From Candidatus Phytoplasma phoenicium (GTDB lineage: Bacteria; Bacillota_I; Bacilli_A; Acholeplasmatales; Acholeplasmataceae), in the NCBI RefSeq assembly GCF_001189415.1, contig NZ_JPSQ01000007.1, forward strand, positions 1-12,935: a DNA stretch of 12,935 nucleotides. Reading direction: 5' to 3'. The first letter of the stretch is position 1, and each line of letters begins with the position of its first letter. The notes under the pieces were generated by a model. The model was not told the DNA's origin and made no database searches. It worked only from the letters and a program-made list of their open reading frames with translations. The position numbers and the translations under genes are program-made. Positions 12,514 to 12,935 of this stretch are shown here, one piece after another.

Positions 12514-12811
12514 TTATCTTCCATTTGTTTTTACTCCTTGTTTGTTGAACCTTTTAATAAATAAAATTTTTACCAAAGAAACAAATAAATATTTTTGAGT
12601 TAAATCTTTAGTATGCATGATTTGAAAAGGAGGGGAAGAATTTAAACATAATAAATGGTGAAATTGTGGAATGTCTTGATAATTCAAATATAAACACTTG
12701 GAAGAAAGATTATATTTGGTTTTTTTGTTGGCCACAAATAATTTCAAAAGTTTGTGTTTGTGATAAATATTGTAAAATAGAATTTATTTCATAAATATAT
12801 GAATGGTTCAT
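12514..12811 (-). pseudogene. Frameshifted paralogue of the small protein gene at 11078-11428
   Basis: An ATG at 12811 with GAGG upstream opens MNHSYIYEINSILQYLSQTQ and continues as FEIICGQQKNQI, then stops. The next frame takes over at a seven-A run (12720-12726 on the plus strand as T7) with KTKYNLSSKCLYLNY, FHHLL, SSPPFQI and LTQKYLF. The intact copy at 11078-11428 reads straight across this point (CVHQKTNYNTCFKCLYLNY). Six A instead of seven would restore one continuous protein of about 98 residues. The C-terminus differs from the paralogue (KRFNKQGVKTNGR) and overlaps the start of the next gene by 11 bases. So it is a diverged tandem duplicate, now broken, or switched off by slippage, or misread in the homopolymer. 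Confidence 0.72.
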
Positions 12812-12830
12812 TTTTTTTCCTCTTTTACAA

Positions 12831-12860
12831 TTTGACTTTTGGCAAAAGAAAAAAGTCAAA
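12831..12860 (-). repeat. Inverted repeat competing with the upstream terminator
   Basis: TTTGACTTTT (12831-12840) and AAAAGTCAAA (12851-12860) are perfect 10-base arms around a 10-base loop. The second arm is also one arm of the terminator at 12853-12890, so only one of the two hairpins can form at a time. It lies 20 bases upstream of the gene starting at 12811. Confidence 0.6.
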
Positions 12861-12890
12861 CTGTTTATTTTTAATTAAACAATTTGACTT
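12849..12890 (-). terminator. Intrinsic terminator after the gene at the right edge
   Basis: On the minus strand AAGTCAAA, a mismatch and TGTTT pair with AAACA and TTTGACTT, followed by TTTTCTTTT; the A-run before the stem can extend the pairing. It begins 13 bases after the stop codon at 12903-12905, as expected for the end of that gene. Confidence 0.6.
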
Positions 12891-12902
12891 ATTTTTTTTG
12901 GC

Positions 12903-12935
12903 TTAGTTTAAGTCCCATTTTTCTGGGGCACAACC
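12903..12935 (-). CDS. C-terminal end of a gene cut by the window edge
   Basis: On the minus strand the last ten codons before a TAA (12903-12905) read GCAPEKWDLN, with the frame open to the edge. Support comes from the terminator that follows directly. The fragment is too short to identify, and an open frame of this length alone would not be convincing. Confidence 0.35.
   Translation of the reverse strand, partial: GCAPEKWDLN

Larger units (their letters stand above)
11476..12524 (-). pseudogene. Broken gene for a membrane-anchored protein with VEK repeats and Asn/Pro tail
   Basis: Reading from an ATG at 12524 with a strong AGGAG site: MEDNKNSYS, a membrane segment (about 10-32, LFIFVFPIFLIIVILSACS) and VEKPVYLEKIVKKPIIVEK, then a TAG at 12348-12350. 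Repeat-like VEK coding resumes in the next frame after an A5 run (12351-12355); one extra A would join them, as in the neighbouring repeat copies. The frame continues through a soluble domain (DYVGADFFQKYYIDLENKFD) to a TAA at 11962-11964, then on in the same frame, with no start codon of its own worth using, through KFDPKGYKCEEEYVIGKVLY to an Asn/Pro/Thr tail ending at 11476. Without the two lesions the product would be about 349 residues. Alternatively these are two or three short genes, but the unbroken frame and missing starts argue for one decayed gene. Function unknown. Confidence 0.7.

Overview
The window looks like part of a 'Candidatus Phytoplasma' chromosome, or a very close relative in the Acholeplasmatales, and specifically like a potential mobile unit (PMU). 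Support: very AT-rich DNA with long A/T tracts, lysine- and asparagine-rich proteins, TGA used as a stop (it ends genes in ATGA overlaps at 9351-9354 and 10167-10170, which argues against mycoplasma code 4), and a PMU-type gene set: IS3-family transposase, HU-like protein, YqaJ-type nuclease, DnaI/DnaC-type helicase loader, DUF2963-like protein, a membrane-anchored AAA+ ATPase and many small membrane/coiled-coil proteins. The organism call is inference; no rRNA or tRNA is present.

Layout. The left edge (1-654) holds the 3' part of a plus-strand membrane-protein gene followed by an intrinsic terminator. Positions 655-1246 have no intact gene: a possible badly decayed small ORF (698-856), a palindrome and a purine tract. 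Everything from about 1114 to the right edge reads on the minus strand. At the downstream end is an intact IS3-family transposase (1247-2434). Next come a small TM/coiled-coil protein, a broken remnant of a second HU gene, a signal-anchored protein and the AAA+ ATPase (3556-5715). The ATPase has its own 360-base leader with a promoter, a long hairpin and an overlapping terminator, arranged like an attenuator.

Upstream of that leader, 6078-11428 is a tightly packed operon with overlaps of 1-11 bases or gaps of a few bases. In transcription order it encodes: a small conserved-type protein, the helicase loader, a DUF2963-like protein, the YqaJ-type nuclease, an HTH protein, the HU protein, a small basic protein, and four membrane or secreted proteins, mostly coiled-coil. 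The DNA-handling genes probably serve replication or recombination of the element. The membrane genes plus the AAA+ protein look like one envelope-associated assembly of unknown function.

The right end (11476-12811) holds two decayed genes. One is a frameshifted duplicate of the small protein at 11078-11428. The other is a membrane protein with VEK-type repeats and an Asn/Pro tail, broken by a frameshift and a nonsense codon. Three frameshifts in the window sit in A-homopolymers, so slippage (biological or sequencing) should be considered. At the extreme right are the last codons of another minus-strand gene and its terminator.
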